From Acanthaster planci (taxonomy: Eukaryota; Echinodermata; Asteroidea; Valvatida; Acanthasteridae): a stretch of 64,000 nt of DNA. Below the pieces are notes generated by a model, which was not told the DNA's origin, searched no databases, and saw nothing but the letters and a program-made list of their open reading frames with translations. Below are positions 1 to 11,200 of this stretch, one piece after another; positions within the stretch are counted from its first letter, which is position 1, and every line of letters begins with the position of its first letter. The stretch spans positions 1-64,000 of the forward strand of contig NW_019091568.1 in NCBI RefSeq assembly GCF_001949145.1, read 5' to 3'. The position numbers were made by a program, and so were the translations under genes.

Positions 1-185
1 GAGGTGTCAGTTGCATTCGCCACAGTATTCTTGATGTGGTCTGACCAGAGAGATGTAAGCTTGTTGTTTCAAGCGTGGGTGACAGTGCTTCAAATTCCGC
101 TTATAAGCCCGAGCATCCAGTTGGCCTTTAAGGTGATGTTTGATATGTGTTTCTTCCAGGAGAGTTTGGATGTGAAGCTTAAACC

Positions 186-758
186 AGGACCATTTACCCA
201 CTGGGGATGTGTAACTTAAGCTCAGAGCTGGTTCAGTGCGTGTTACGGCCGGCACAATATCAAAGCAGAAATTAAGTTGGATTATGTAACACTTTCTCTA
301 ATAATAAAACATTATATTCCTGTCTACAACTTTTTTTCTTGTAATATTTTAAGTCAGGGCATGGAGGTAGAATCACATGGTCAGGGTACACCCTTTCTAA
401 AATATGCTGCTCAAGATATTTCATCATATACATTCTGAGAAAAGTGTACCACAAAATTGGGGAATTTTGCCTCATTAAAACTTCGTTTCTCCTTGAAATC
501 GAAAAATGAAGAAGATTTATTCGTCAAAACGAATAGATGTAAGCACCGCGTCGGCGCGTCGCGTAGTCTCGGCATAACCACGGCTGCACTGTACATGCTG
601 CATGCTGCAACCCGTGTCATGTGGTCGCGAGTTTTTTCGAGAAAGTCGAGACTGCCTGCGGGGGTCAATAACAATCCGTAACACGCATGGAACCAAGGTC
701 GCACATGTGTTTGCACTGGGGCCGCTCGCGGTTGCACATCCCTGGGTAAATGGTCCGT
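186..758. mobile_element. Nonautonomous TIR DNA transposon nested in the LINE, 9-bp target duplication
   Basis: GGACCATTTACCCA at 187-200 is repeated inverted at 743-756. The similarity continues inward with small indels: GGGATGTGTAAC matches GGGATGTGCAAC, and TGGTTCAGTGCGTGTTACGG ending at 248 pairs with 676-695. Terminal inverted repeats are therefore about 60-80 bp. The perfect 9-bp direct repeat GCTTAAACC flanks it (177-185 and 759-767). Removing the insert and one repeat copy rejoins the LINE reading frame, so the boundaries are well supported. No transposase was seen inside. A 9-bp duplication with long TIRs fits Mutator-like elements best, but this is inference. Confidence 0.82.
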
Positions 759-759
759 G

Positions 760-2040
760 CTTAAACCGAGGTAAGGATGTTCATTAACTGGCGTCAGTGC
801 ATCATTACCCAAGTGGTAGTCAAAGTTTTTGTTGTTTATGCGGTGGGAGACTTGCATCACATGGCAATTATCCGAGTTGAACATCATTTGCCACTTTGCT
901 GACCAAGAATGCAGGGTATCAAGATCTTTTTGAAGAACTCTGCAGTCATCCACAGTGTTAACTGACCGATACATAAGACAATCATCGGCAAATAGGCGTA
1001 AAGATGAAGTGATAGATTTTAATACGTTGTTGATGAATGTTAAGAATAGCATGGACCTAGTACCGTACCTTTGGGCACTCCAGAAAGAACATCTGTCCAC
1101 TACGAGGCTTCACCATCTACCACAACTCGTTGGGCTTTGGTAGTGAGGAAGTTGTTGAACCAATTCAAGAGAGAGCCAGGCACTCCATAGTGATGTAATT
1201 TAAGGAGGAGCCTTTGGTAGGGCACTTAGTCGATAGCATTGGAGAAGTCAAGAAAAGTGGCGTCTGTTTGCTTTCTGTCATCCAGGGCTTCGGCAAAATC
1301 ATGGGCAACGGTGATCAGCTGTGACTCACAAGAGCGACCATGGCGGAATCCATATTGACTTTCAATTAATATCTCATGATCGTCGTAGTGGACCATCACG
1401 TTTCTACAGATGATGTGCTCGAGGATTTTACATGCTATTGATATAAGCGATACTGGTCGGTTTTTGGCGGCTACTCTGCATCCCCTTTCTTGTATATTAT
1501 GAGCACTATGTTGGCGATCCTCCAGTCATGAGGGACTTCACCAGTATCCAGTGACTGCTGAAAGATAGATGCCAAAATAGGGGAAACTTCCTCTTCCATA
1601 TCTTTCAAAAAGCGGGCTGGAAAAGGCAGGACCTGTTGCCTTGGTGGTGTTGATTTTCTTCAGCAATTCACACACACCATCCACAGAGATCTCTATATCC
1701 TGGACCTCAGAAATAGGAGTCTCGACAATTGACAGCAGATCAGACAAGTTTTCAGAAGTGAAGGAAGATTTAAACTGTATATCCAAGATCCTGGCTATGC
1801 CTTTGTTGAAACCATCCTGTTATTGTGTGTCAAGGGTAAAATGTTCGGGTTATCTTGCCGCTTCGCTTTGATGAAGCGCCAGAAATTTTATTCTGTTGGT
1901 TGTTGTAACCGTTTAACTTGCGGTTGGTGTACGACCAGTATGAGGCTCTGATCTTTTTCTGCACAATCTTACGAAATGACTTAAACTGATCCCAGTCATC
2001 TCTAGAATTAGAAGCTTTTGCCTTGTACATTAATTCTGGC
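760..2040 (-). pseudogene. Reverse transcriptase pseudogene of the LINE
   Basis: This is the reverse transcriptase core of the LINE above, which would have copied the element's RNA at the target site. The longest intact piece is the 1100-to-760 stretch, where RLFADDCLMYRS (FADD at 981-992) is followed by LQKDLDTLHSWSAKWQMMFN and a PYLGL block, the classical order after RT motif C. A stop codon replaces a residue in DFSNAID-VPYQ near 1228, another follows VVVDGEAS near 1107, and a frameshift precedes FINN near 1045. The intact YADD-type box implies the open pieces survive by chance, not by selection. It is not a host gene. Confidence 0.85.
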
Positions 2041-3106
2041 CTTCTTTATGATCATTCGAATGAGGGGGCGAGGGTGTAGTCCAGGGTCGACTAGCTCTAG
2101 ATCTTGAAATCTTGCTGGGATGTTTTTCTCCATTGTATGCGGAGTAAAAATTTTCAGCAGTATAGCCAGCTCTCATAGGTGGATCGCTGAGATGTATATG
2201 ATTGAAGAACTCCTCATGGAAGAGGTTGGCTATTTTAGCCTACAATGTGGAAGCAATACCTCCGAACGAATGGAGGGCTATCGCCTTTATCGCTCCTTTC
2301 ATGTAAAGTAATGGAGCGGCGAAACAACAGTGTGACGTCACAGGTGGAGGTTAACGAGCCATATCAAAACACAGTACTTCCATCATGAAGTGCCTCTGCC
2401 ATCCGCCTAGCTGAGAGGTTTCGGTGTGTCGTCAAGAACTACATCTCGGTAGCCCGAAGACGTTCCTGCATGATCCTGCGATCATCCAGCTCTCACATCC
2501 GTATGTACAGCATTTTTAACAAAGGTAATCTTGTCGCGACCTCGGGTGATGCCACGGCGAACTTCCATTTTAATGTAAGCTGTCTCTGCCATCCTGATCC
2601 GGTGCTTTACCTCTCTGTCGATCGGAACTGTCTGTGGGACTTGTTTAAATTAAGCACCTTTGTGTTACAACTTGAGTTTGCTGCTGGCTTTAAAAGTACC
2701 ATTACAAATGACTTCTCCTTGTTGATATCAAGTCCCTATTTCCACTTGCATCTACCACGCCAACGATGAGGTCTTGCCATTTTTGCCCCATTTCTATTAT
2801 TGTATATTCTGCATAATGACGTTTACATCCCTAAACAAACTCTTAGCATCAACTCTGTATAGGCCTACAGTGAGAAGAAATCAGTTAATAGGATCCTGCT
2901 TTGGCTTACTACCCTTTCCACTATTACACACTCGCTCACTGTCCCACTAAAATATGTCTGACAGCTGCCTGTTAATCCCAGTACAAGTTCTTGGTCAACT
3001 GGTCATCTTTACCTCCCGGCCAATGTAAAGTGCCACTAGCATCAAGTGGCAGGATGCCTAACTCATCCAAAACCTTCACATAATCGAAGAAGCATGCAGC
3101 CACGTG

Positions 3107-3137
3107 TTTTTTGTTTTGTTTTGTTTTGTTTTGTTTT
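3107..3137. repeat. (TTTTG)n microsatellite
   Basis: Uninterrupted pentanucleotide run of TTTTG, about six units. Likely length-polymorphic. No function inferred. Confidence 0.9.
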
Positions 3138-3219
3138 AGATGAGACTTGAGGCTATGCATGGTAGAAGTGATAACTATGGACAATTTTGCGGTGACACCA
3201 TGTGGATATATTTCTCTTT

Positions 3220-3330
3220 TGTGAGTGTGTGTGGTTCTGAGAAGAACCGGGGTTCACTCGACGTTTCGGACAGTATGCTCCCACATTCGTTCTGATCAAA
3301 ATTATGTCCTTCCCTCTCTTTTGAAGAGCG
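3220..3330 (-). repeat. Possible retroelement 3' tail with a CGAAACGTCG core
   Basis: The minus strand reads GGGAGCATACTGTCCG, then AAACGTCGAGTGAACC, then a CGGTTCTTCTCAGAACC hairpin. Tails with a core of the form CTGATGA...CGAAACGTC are common at the ends of Penelope-like elements and some SINEs, where they can represent hammerhead-type ribozymes. Here the CTGATGA half is degraded to TTGATCAG. Identification rests on recognition of the motif only. Confidence 0.3.
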
Positions 3331-4994
3331 ATTGACGCCCATGCCGATACTTGATCGTGTGGTTATGACCGCGTAACATTGTGGAGATTCGAACTGTGTC
3401 GAATAGCATGTGAAATCCCTTTTGAAAATTGTTCAGACTCTTAATGCGACGAACTTGAAATATTTGAAATCGTAAAAGAGATTTTCATTTACGTATACAT
3501 GATCATCGCAGTTGTGCTGATGTCAGCTTGCAGCATTTGTTATTGTACTTGTCTCCTCATTCCTTGTTAGATTTTAAAATTAATTGAGCAAACTGAGCAT
3601 GGGTCAGACGGTCCTACGTGGGACTCTGGTTCTGAGTTTTGACATTTTCTTGATTGGACCATTTTCTCCTCATCAGTGATGAAGCAGACAGAAAAATGAT
3701 AGAAACCGTCCATCGGGGCACTATTTCCATCCCGTAACTTGGGACTTACCGGATTTGTGTGTGTGAGGGCGCCACCTATGCGGTGATATGGCTGATGGCG
3801 CCCTTCCTGCACACTACTCGGGAAAAATTGTTCGCACTGGTACGTAGCCAGAAGAAACGCATCTGTTGCAAAATGAAGTGAACGTTTTATGGTAAAAAAT
3901 AAAACAAAGCTACATTCTTACCATCAAAACTGCGTGGGCCGTTTGTCAGTAGGGGTACTGATGAGGTTTTCTGTTCATGTTCATTGTTAATGTAAGTCGA
4001 GTTCGGGCGGCCTATTCTCAACACAGGTTCTTCGTTCTCGCGCTCGAACGGTGGGAACACGACTCAAGAACTGTGTTCTCGGAACAGCTCTGGATCACAC
4101 ACCTCCTCCTCGTCAGGGTTTTACAAGAACACACGGAAAAACTCGTGAGATTTTGATTTTTGAACATCTGCAAACATGGCAAAAAGTACAGTGATGCCTA
4201 CAAAGCCAGAGGCTACATGTATACGAAATTTTGCTAAAGTAACATTAACTATTCTTCATAACACAGAAATGAATGTTCCTGTTTAAACAGAAAAGAATCC
4301 AGCCCAGTTATCCAAACATTAACTCTCGAATAACCATGGAATAACGTACTTGGACGCCGCCATGTTGCATGTTGCTTGTGACTAACTACCAGCAATAACC
4401 ATTGTACGTTATCGGCGTTTGAGCGGCTGATTCAAGAACAACAAATTAAGCTGTTCGTGAACATACGAGAAAGCCGGCCGAACTCAGCCTTTGGGTCATA
4501 ATAAAGTTGTACTGTCTATTTTAGGTTAACACGAAAAAGAAATCTCTATATTGTTTCCTTTACAGGAGATGGGTGAGGTAAACGAAATTGCACAACACAT
4601 TCGTTTCTCATCAAAGTTCCAAGCAAATTACAGTGATATGATTCACTAGTAATTTCCCGGAAGTTATATTGTGACATCCTTGACGTCCGAGCTCACCTGT
4701 TAAGGAACTGCTACATTAAAAACTTCGAAAAGCTTTTTTTTTTGTTACTCATCACCTTTGAAGAAAATATACCGGTTGTTTTTTACAAACTAATGTTAAA
4801 ATGAGAGCATAGGGGATATAAAAGTAGTAGATGAAATGTAAGTTTCAAAACAATCAACATTCATCGTGATTAAATATTTACAGTTTGACGATACCTTAAC
4901 CAGTACACCATTAATATCGAAAATAATATCACTGCGCAGGAGCTCTCTTGATATCCGTGCATGCACAGAACCCCCCCCCCATCCGCGCATAACA

Positions 4995-5035
4995 TATAAA
5001 TTAATTGTGCGCGAAAGGAAATAGTTCCAGTCTTC
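4995..5035 (+). promoter_or_regulatory. Candidate core promoter of syndecan (TATA box plus initiator)
   Basis: TATAAA lies at 4995-5000. CCAGTCT at 5027-5033 matches the metazoan initiator YYANWYY, with the A at 5029 as a putative +1, 34 bases after the first T of the TATA box (slightly longer than the usual spacing of about 30). The resulting 114-nt 5' leader to 5142 contains no ATG, and it has an in-frame TAA at 5116-5118, so the first ATG is the start codon at 5143. Transcription evidence is not available here. Confidence 0.45.
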
Positions 5036-5142
5036 GCTAGCTAGCGCTGTGTGACATTCGGTGAAACTTTTGAGAGGAGGTTTGTCACATTCTTGAACAG
5101 TTAATCGGGAAGAAATAACCGGGCCGGTCGGCCGATAACACC

Positions 5143-5208
5143 ATGAGGCTTTTTGTACAGATATGGATGATTCTAGCTTTATTCTTGGTCGAGAAGAACG
5201 TCGTAAAG
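5143..5208 (+). CDS. SDC: Syndecan exon 1: start codon and signal peptide
   Basis: Encodes 22 residues: Met-Arg, then the hydrophobic core IWMILALFLV, then a polar EKNVVK. It ends in AAG followed by the donor GTAGGG, phase 0. The start is the first ATG after the putative cap site, in an AACACCATG context, with an in-frame stop upstream at 5116. Joined to exon 2 (which begins Ala-Ala-Asp), the sequence V-K-A|A satisfies the -3/-1 rule for signal peptidase cleavage after residue 23. This supports the pairing of exon 1 with an exon 34 kb away. The alternative is a start exon of an unrelated nested gene, but no other downstream acceptor exon was recognised. Confidence 0.75.
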
Positions 5209-8200
5209 GTAGGGGAATTCATCGCAGATATTTTCGAAGTTGCGAAAATGTGTGTTACGTGCGTGTGACTGTGTGTACATAGCGAGCTGTATATATAATA
5301 TAGGCCTACGTACGGTAGCCTACCCAACGAAGTACTAAGTACCGTACATTGTACATGTTGTACATGTACGTCAGTGCAGTAAAGTGCAAGTGTGGGGTTG
5401 GCAAGTTTGGACAGTTTAAGTGTAAATTGGCGCAAGTACCGGTATTTGGGATTGTATATTTGGGTACCCCCAAGTTTTTTGTAATTTCATATAGGCCTAG
5501 GCCTACATGTAAAACTGGTCAGGACCCCTTCCAACACCAAAGGTAACGGCATCATGTTCATTGCCCTGCCCCAATTTATTTGGAAATTTCAAATTGCAAA
5601 TTGTGATAAATTGTGACTTTCTTACTGATAAACCACTAACTGGCAATATAAATTTGAATCCACCGTGTGTCGTGCTGAAACACAGTTCCCCTCATAATTT
5701 CGAGGTTCATTACCATTATTTGCGTCCCTGTTCCTACATGTATAATAAGAAATCATAGTCAACTTTTTCTAACTATTTGACCTTAAGGAACCATTTTTAC
5801 TCAATCCCGATATGCCTAGTTTAGGTAAATTTTGACAATATTTAAGCAATAAAACTTCAAATTTCTAAACCAAGTCTGGCAAAAGACAACCACTCAGTCG
5901 AATCATGCAATTTTGTTTTTCCCTGTAAACTCAAAACCTTGCCCTCTCTTCACAACATCAACCATAACGTGTGTGACGCGTGACGGTATAGTCACCAGGT
6001 CCCTAATTTTGTCACCTATAAGAACGGGGTCCCCAAATATACAGTTCCCCACGGATTTTCAGATTGCACAGATTTCACTTGCACTATGGCCGATTACTTT
6101 GCTGGTGCAGCTTTACTTCAGGAGTATGTTTGCAAATTGACAAAGTTTTTCTGGGGTGTGGAAGTTTCACAATCCTTCCAAGGGGAGTAGGCCTGTGCAA
6201 TAATATCCGTGACCATGTAGTCGCCAGGTCCCTAATTTCGCTACCTCTTGTCAAGTCTGATTGGTTTTCACAGTAGGTCTTAGTGGTGAAATAAAGGGCC
6301 TGGCTACTATTTGTTCTGAGTTGAAGTTTCCCTCGCAGACGAAAGAAAGAAAGGCTGGTGAGAAGTTTTCCAACTGGGTTCCTGTATGCACTCAGTGCAC
6401 ACGTGAAGGCCAAACATTCTAGCATATATTCGTTGCATGTACTCAGTGTGCCCCACTCTAAATGCCCTTAAACTTGCATGTCTACTCAGTGAGGACCTAC
6501 CAAAGGACCGTCATTTTTATTGAAAAACACGCCCTCTTTTGTAACCCGTTCAGAGCATTAGTTATGATAATAGCCTAGTAATCAAGTGTTTATAGGTTGT
6601 GGAACAGAACAAGGCTACGGGTACCCCTGGAAGTCTGGGGTTCATTGTCTGCACATGAGAGTGCAGCTTCTTTTTAGAGGGCCATGACCCCTGTTGCTCC
6701 CATTTCCCCCATCCTTTCAATCTGCCCATGGTTGGAGTTGCTTCAGAAGCTTTTTTCACGTTTCATGTGCACGTGCTCAGAAGATTTAATCAAGGGGAAC
6801 AAATTCATGACAAGAACTTTGCGTAATGTTTGGCAAATTGCTGCTTGCGTTTGTTCTTGTAGACAATTTGTTCCCTTCTAGCCTTGCTCACTTCATCCTG
6901 CAGTGGTGCTACAATCAGCATGGCGAAGGAACGGGAGATTGGTTTATTGTCAGATGATGGAATGTACTGTCAGTAAGCGTACAGTACTGAAATGGAAAGA
7001 GAAACTTCAGTCATCTAAATGTTTGTTACAGCACAGAATGAAGTACATGTACCAGTACTAACGGTATACATGTAGTTTCCACAATGTTAAAAAAGACAAA
7101 GTGGCAATATTGCAGTACATGTAGTGATAACGAATGGGTCAAAGGTTTGTCTGCTACTGGCTCCATTGAAAACAGTGTATTGGTGCAAGGCGTCTCCTAC
7201 GTAACTAAGCATAAGCTTGCCACGAATCACGAGGTACATGTATAGCAGTTGTGTCTGTAGCGTGGAGAATTCACATTGTTATGTTCATGTGAATTGAAAA
7301 AACTCTGTGTACCAGATGTTATTCAAATTTAACTGGCAAAAGGCTCATTGTGCAGAAGTCCGGAAGATAAGAACCTTGATGCTGTGGGTCTGTGCTTTGC
7401 AGGATTGTACCGCTCTCATGCTGGTACAGTGAAATCAAGCCTACAAACATGGCATTCAGGCATTACTAAATTTCCTGTTGATGACTGCTGCCGTGGGAGG
7501 TTGAAACGTAGTTGCTGGCCATTTGTGGTTGAAAATGGGAGAACCTGAAAACACAAGCCCTGTAACTACGGTAACTGTCTGTAGTGAAACCAAGGTGAAC
7601 ACAATTCATGACCAACTTGTACATGTACATGTACTTGTCCCCAGGCCAAGGTTTAAAAACTCATCAATCAAGGATAATAATAGTCATTACTGCCCACAAG
7701 CAGCCAGCGGCATTTAAAGGACATTTACACACAGACTGTATAGTGAGTTTATCATCTTCGCTTTTAATATTATGGGCCCATTTGGGTTGTAGATAAAGAG
7801 TGGCACCTTGAAACTGATTTGCATACGTACAAAACAGGATGTTCTAAAAATGCCTAAAGAATAAAAGTTTCAACAGTCCTACCGTTTGCTTCATGTTCTT
7901 TTGAAGCTATTTATATTTATGGCTTTTTCAAGCGTTTCATTCGTTAATGTGAGTTGAATGTGCTTGACAAAACCTTCCGCCTTGAAAGTCACTTGTGTGG
8001 CACATCAGGAAATGGGTATTCTATTTCGGGTGCAAGGATTTTGTAAGGATTTGTGAAAAGGGTCATACTTTTATTTTGTTTTGTTTCATGATAGTTTTGA
8101 TTGTGAAGGAACTGTTGGCTATCCAAGTAACTAGGGCTTGGGATATAAAGATTTGAAGGACAGGTTTCTTGAGTGTATTCTGAAGCAGTGTTCTAGCCAG

Positions 8201-11200
8201 GATGAAATTAAAGGATAGGGGCATCTGCCCGACGCGCCGGATGGGGGAGGGGTGTTGGGACTGGATATTATTTGACACCCAAGGGCGCTGTTTAAAATTT
8301 ATTATGTTAAATATAACAGCTTTGTTTTAAGCTCCCATTACCCAAATCCGTGTCATTCAGTCATTGTAACAAGCAAAATTATCAGTTTTACACTTTATTT
8401 TCTACCCTTTTCTCTACTTTTTTTGGGGGGGTTTGCTTTGTGTTTTTGTTTAGCTTTTGCTGAGGAAATCTTAGGCAAATGTCTAATACATGTAAATATC
8501 TGGTCCGTATTTCATTACTACACAATTGTATTTTACATGTGCTTGTTCTGGTTTGAAAAGCTCCATGGTATGAAATTGTTTTGATGTGTATCAATGAAAA
8601 ATAACTGCTTAATAGGCCTACACCTCGGTTGTCATTTCATTTTGAAAAACTTTAATCTGAATAGATTCTTGGGGTTTTATCTCAAAATGTATGATTATTC
8701 TATGTATACACATACAAAAACAGGCATGCCTGCTTGAAAATTAACTTAATTCACCTAGGCCCCTACCATTGTTTGTTCTTGCGAGATTCTTAAATTTTTT
8801 GTTAAAAAGATTATGTCTGTATGTCGGATGATCGTTCCAAACTTATTCTTTTTATCACAAGGTTAGATGTTTGTGCCAAAAACAATAAAAAGTTTGGTCT
8901 TAAAAATAACGAAGACACACTACCAAAAAATAAATGAGAACGATTAACGATACCGAAATTACAAAGGAAATGTGAAGATCGATACGAAAACACTGCAAGA
9001 CTGTGCATGGATGTGGTACAGTACTATGCATGCACCGGCCACCAAGACCGTGTGTGTGTGTCAATTCTTACCAAAAATCGTCATCGTAAACCACGACAAA
9101 GTACATGTATCTCAAAATAACCATTGATGTAAATGCATTAGAAGAAACTACAGAGAAAGACCAGGTTTTGTGACAAGTTAGTTGTACATGTACATGTAGT
9201 TTACTTTGATCAGTTTTTGGGCAACTACCGTGCTGCCAGCCATGCCATCGCAGCTGAAGCTGTGCACAATCTGGAGCTGTAGTCTGGCTCCAGACCCGTC
9301 TACTATTGTATTACCTTGTCAGCGGCATGGCGGGAACCAGTATTGTTCATGCCGCGCATACATGATTCTCCACAGAGCTGTGAAATCTTACTTACATGTA
9401 CATGTGTGTGTATGACCTAGCTAGCTATGCTGTGTTGTAGAAGATTTGTTCGATTTCGGTGCATTGTGCCGATGTTCTGGTGACTTCTCGTCGGTGTTTT
9501 AAAAGAACTTTTTTTTTCAAATTTCTGATTGCAATTTTTCTTTAACTTAATATTAGCAACTGTTCCCCTGGAAAATAGAAGCATATTGGGCAATTTTCAG
9601 CGTGTCAGGGTTTTTGCTCAGCGTATCGACCCGATTTGCTTTTGAATGCTTGGCTAGAGCACTGTTCTGAAGTTGTGTATAGTCGAACCTTGTTAATAAG
9701 AACACTGTTAGTATTGCAAGATCCTGCTTATAACAAGGAAATATTTCAGTTCCAGTCTTTTGTTGTTTTCATTTGTTTATTCATTCTTGATAATACATTC
9801 CTGTTATATTAACAAGGAAATTTGTCCAAAGGACCCCTTATTAATGAGGTTGAACTGTATATGTATTTGCTCAGAATACACACAATCCTATTCGCAAAAA
9901 AAAATTTGAAGCAAAACCGAAATTCCTGTACATGTATCTTTCATTTCATGATGATGAGGGGAAAATAAACCTAGACAAGATACCTTAGGTTGTCAACTAT
10001 TGACATGATCCCCCTTGGTTAAAATACCGTGTTGTTGTTACAAGGGTGACAGCAGATGGTCTGATTGAAGTTAATCACATTGGAGGCCTATCCTTTGATG
10101 GAGAGCAGGTGAAAGCCCAAGTTAATTGAATCACTCTGTCTTGGCCTCATCTGATGGCTTACTCATACTCCTTTCTCTTGGTGATGGGCATTAAGATCCA
10201 AGCCGGCAAGCCGTGAAAGCTGCAGACAGAATTTGAGCCTTGTGTGGCTGCCGCGGATAAACATTTGCATTCTTTATGGTTGTCCTGCTTGTTATACTGT
10301 GCGTACATGATGTACATGTACCATATTTCTTTGGCATCAGCTTCATCATGAATGTGGTGTCGTGTATTGTGTCCAGAATAGATTTGTGCCAGGGTGAAAG
10401 TAATGCAGTGTACTTTGCTTATAAATCATAACCGAAACAAAAGTTAACTTTTGCAATAATATTGATAATTATATAAAATATAGTCCACCTCAGCAAAATG
10501 TATAAATATGTAAGTTTTTATTTTTATTTTTTTTACAAAATGTATAAATATTTAAATTTTTATGAATGATTTTACTAATTTGTTTGGGATATAGGTAGCA
10601 GATTGGGTGTGTTCAGTTACATGCATTTTATAATACATGTGCATGCATGTGAATACAAATGCTCATTTGTGAAACCCATAGGTGCGTTGTAGCGTCTGAA
10701 ATGTATTGTAGAAATTTTGTTACATGTACATGTAGGTGCAAAAGATTATATGACACTGGAAATATTTGATATCAAATGAAACTTTCCCCTGGTTTTAGGA
10801 TTTGGATTAAAAAGCCAGCATGAAGTTTTTGTATTTTTGAGCAAGGGAAACACATGTACTGGTACATGTACCTGTACTTGCAGGACTAGGGGTCAGATGT
10901 TCTTGGCTCTGTGGAAGCAGGGCCAAGGACATGTGCAGCATCTTCCATCAGGAGTTGGGCTATCACAAAACACATCCATCTGTCACAGCTTGTCTCTAGC
11001 CAGATGCTGGGAGTCATTCAGGAGCGAGTCAAGGAAAGGACAGATTTTCTCACTGATGTGCACACGCATACATGTACCGGTACACCTGTATCGGTACCGG
11101 TGCCCTTGCATTCACGTATTTGTGGCAGTCTGTTTTTACCATTATCCAGTGTAGCTCTTGAACCCCCTCAATCAGAGGTTATGGACTTGCTCAAACAAAT

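Larger units (their letters stand above)
1..2130 (-). mobile_element. Degenerate non-LTR retrotransposon (CR1/Jockey-like LINE), open at the left window edge
   Basis: Minus-strand translation in shifting frames gives the usual order of a LINE ORF2. From about 2100 down to 1830 there is a basic pre-RT stretch (DDWDQFKSFRKIVQKKIRAS). Around 1786-1640 follows the segment ending KKINTTKATGPA. Around 1470-1330 are RPVSLISIACKILEH and YGFRHGRSCESQL. Around 1290-1140 are LDFSNAID and YYGVPGSLLNWF. Around 1090-1060 is SGVPKGTVLGP, and at 981-992 the FADD catalytic box. The C-terminal thumb (LKHCHPRLKQQAY, then SLVRPHQEYC) lies at about 10-95. Internal stops and frameshifts show it is dead. No endonuclease domain was recognised upstream of 2130. 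The 3' end lies outside the window. Clade assignment by eye is approximate. Confidence 0.88.
2131..4985. other. Intergenic region between the LINE and the syndecan promoter
   Basis: I found no convincing coding exon on either strand. The open frames here are short, lack family motifs and show no coherent splice pattern. Contents that can be named are a TTTTG microsatellite (3107-3137), a possible Penelope-like or SINE tail (3220-3330) and a poly-C run just before 4980. Distal regulatory elements of syndecan may lie here, but nothing in the sequence identifies one. Confidence 0.6.

Noticed and set aside
411-1100. 229-codon minus-strand open frame as a host gene
   Set aside because: Its N-terminal half is LINE reverse transcriptase (FADD box) and its C-terminal half is read-through into the nested TIR transposon.
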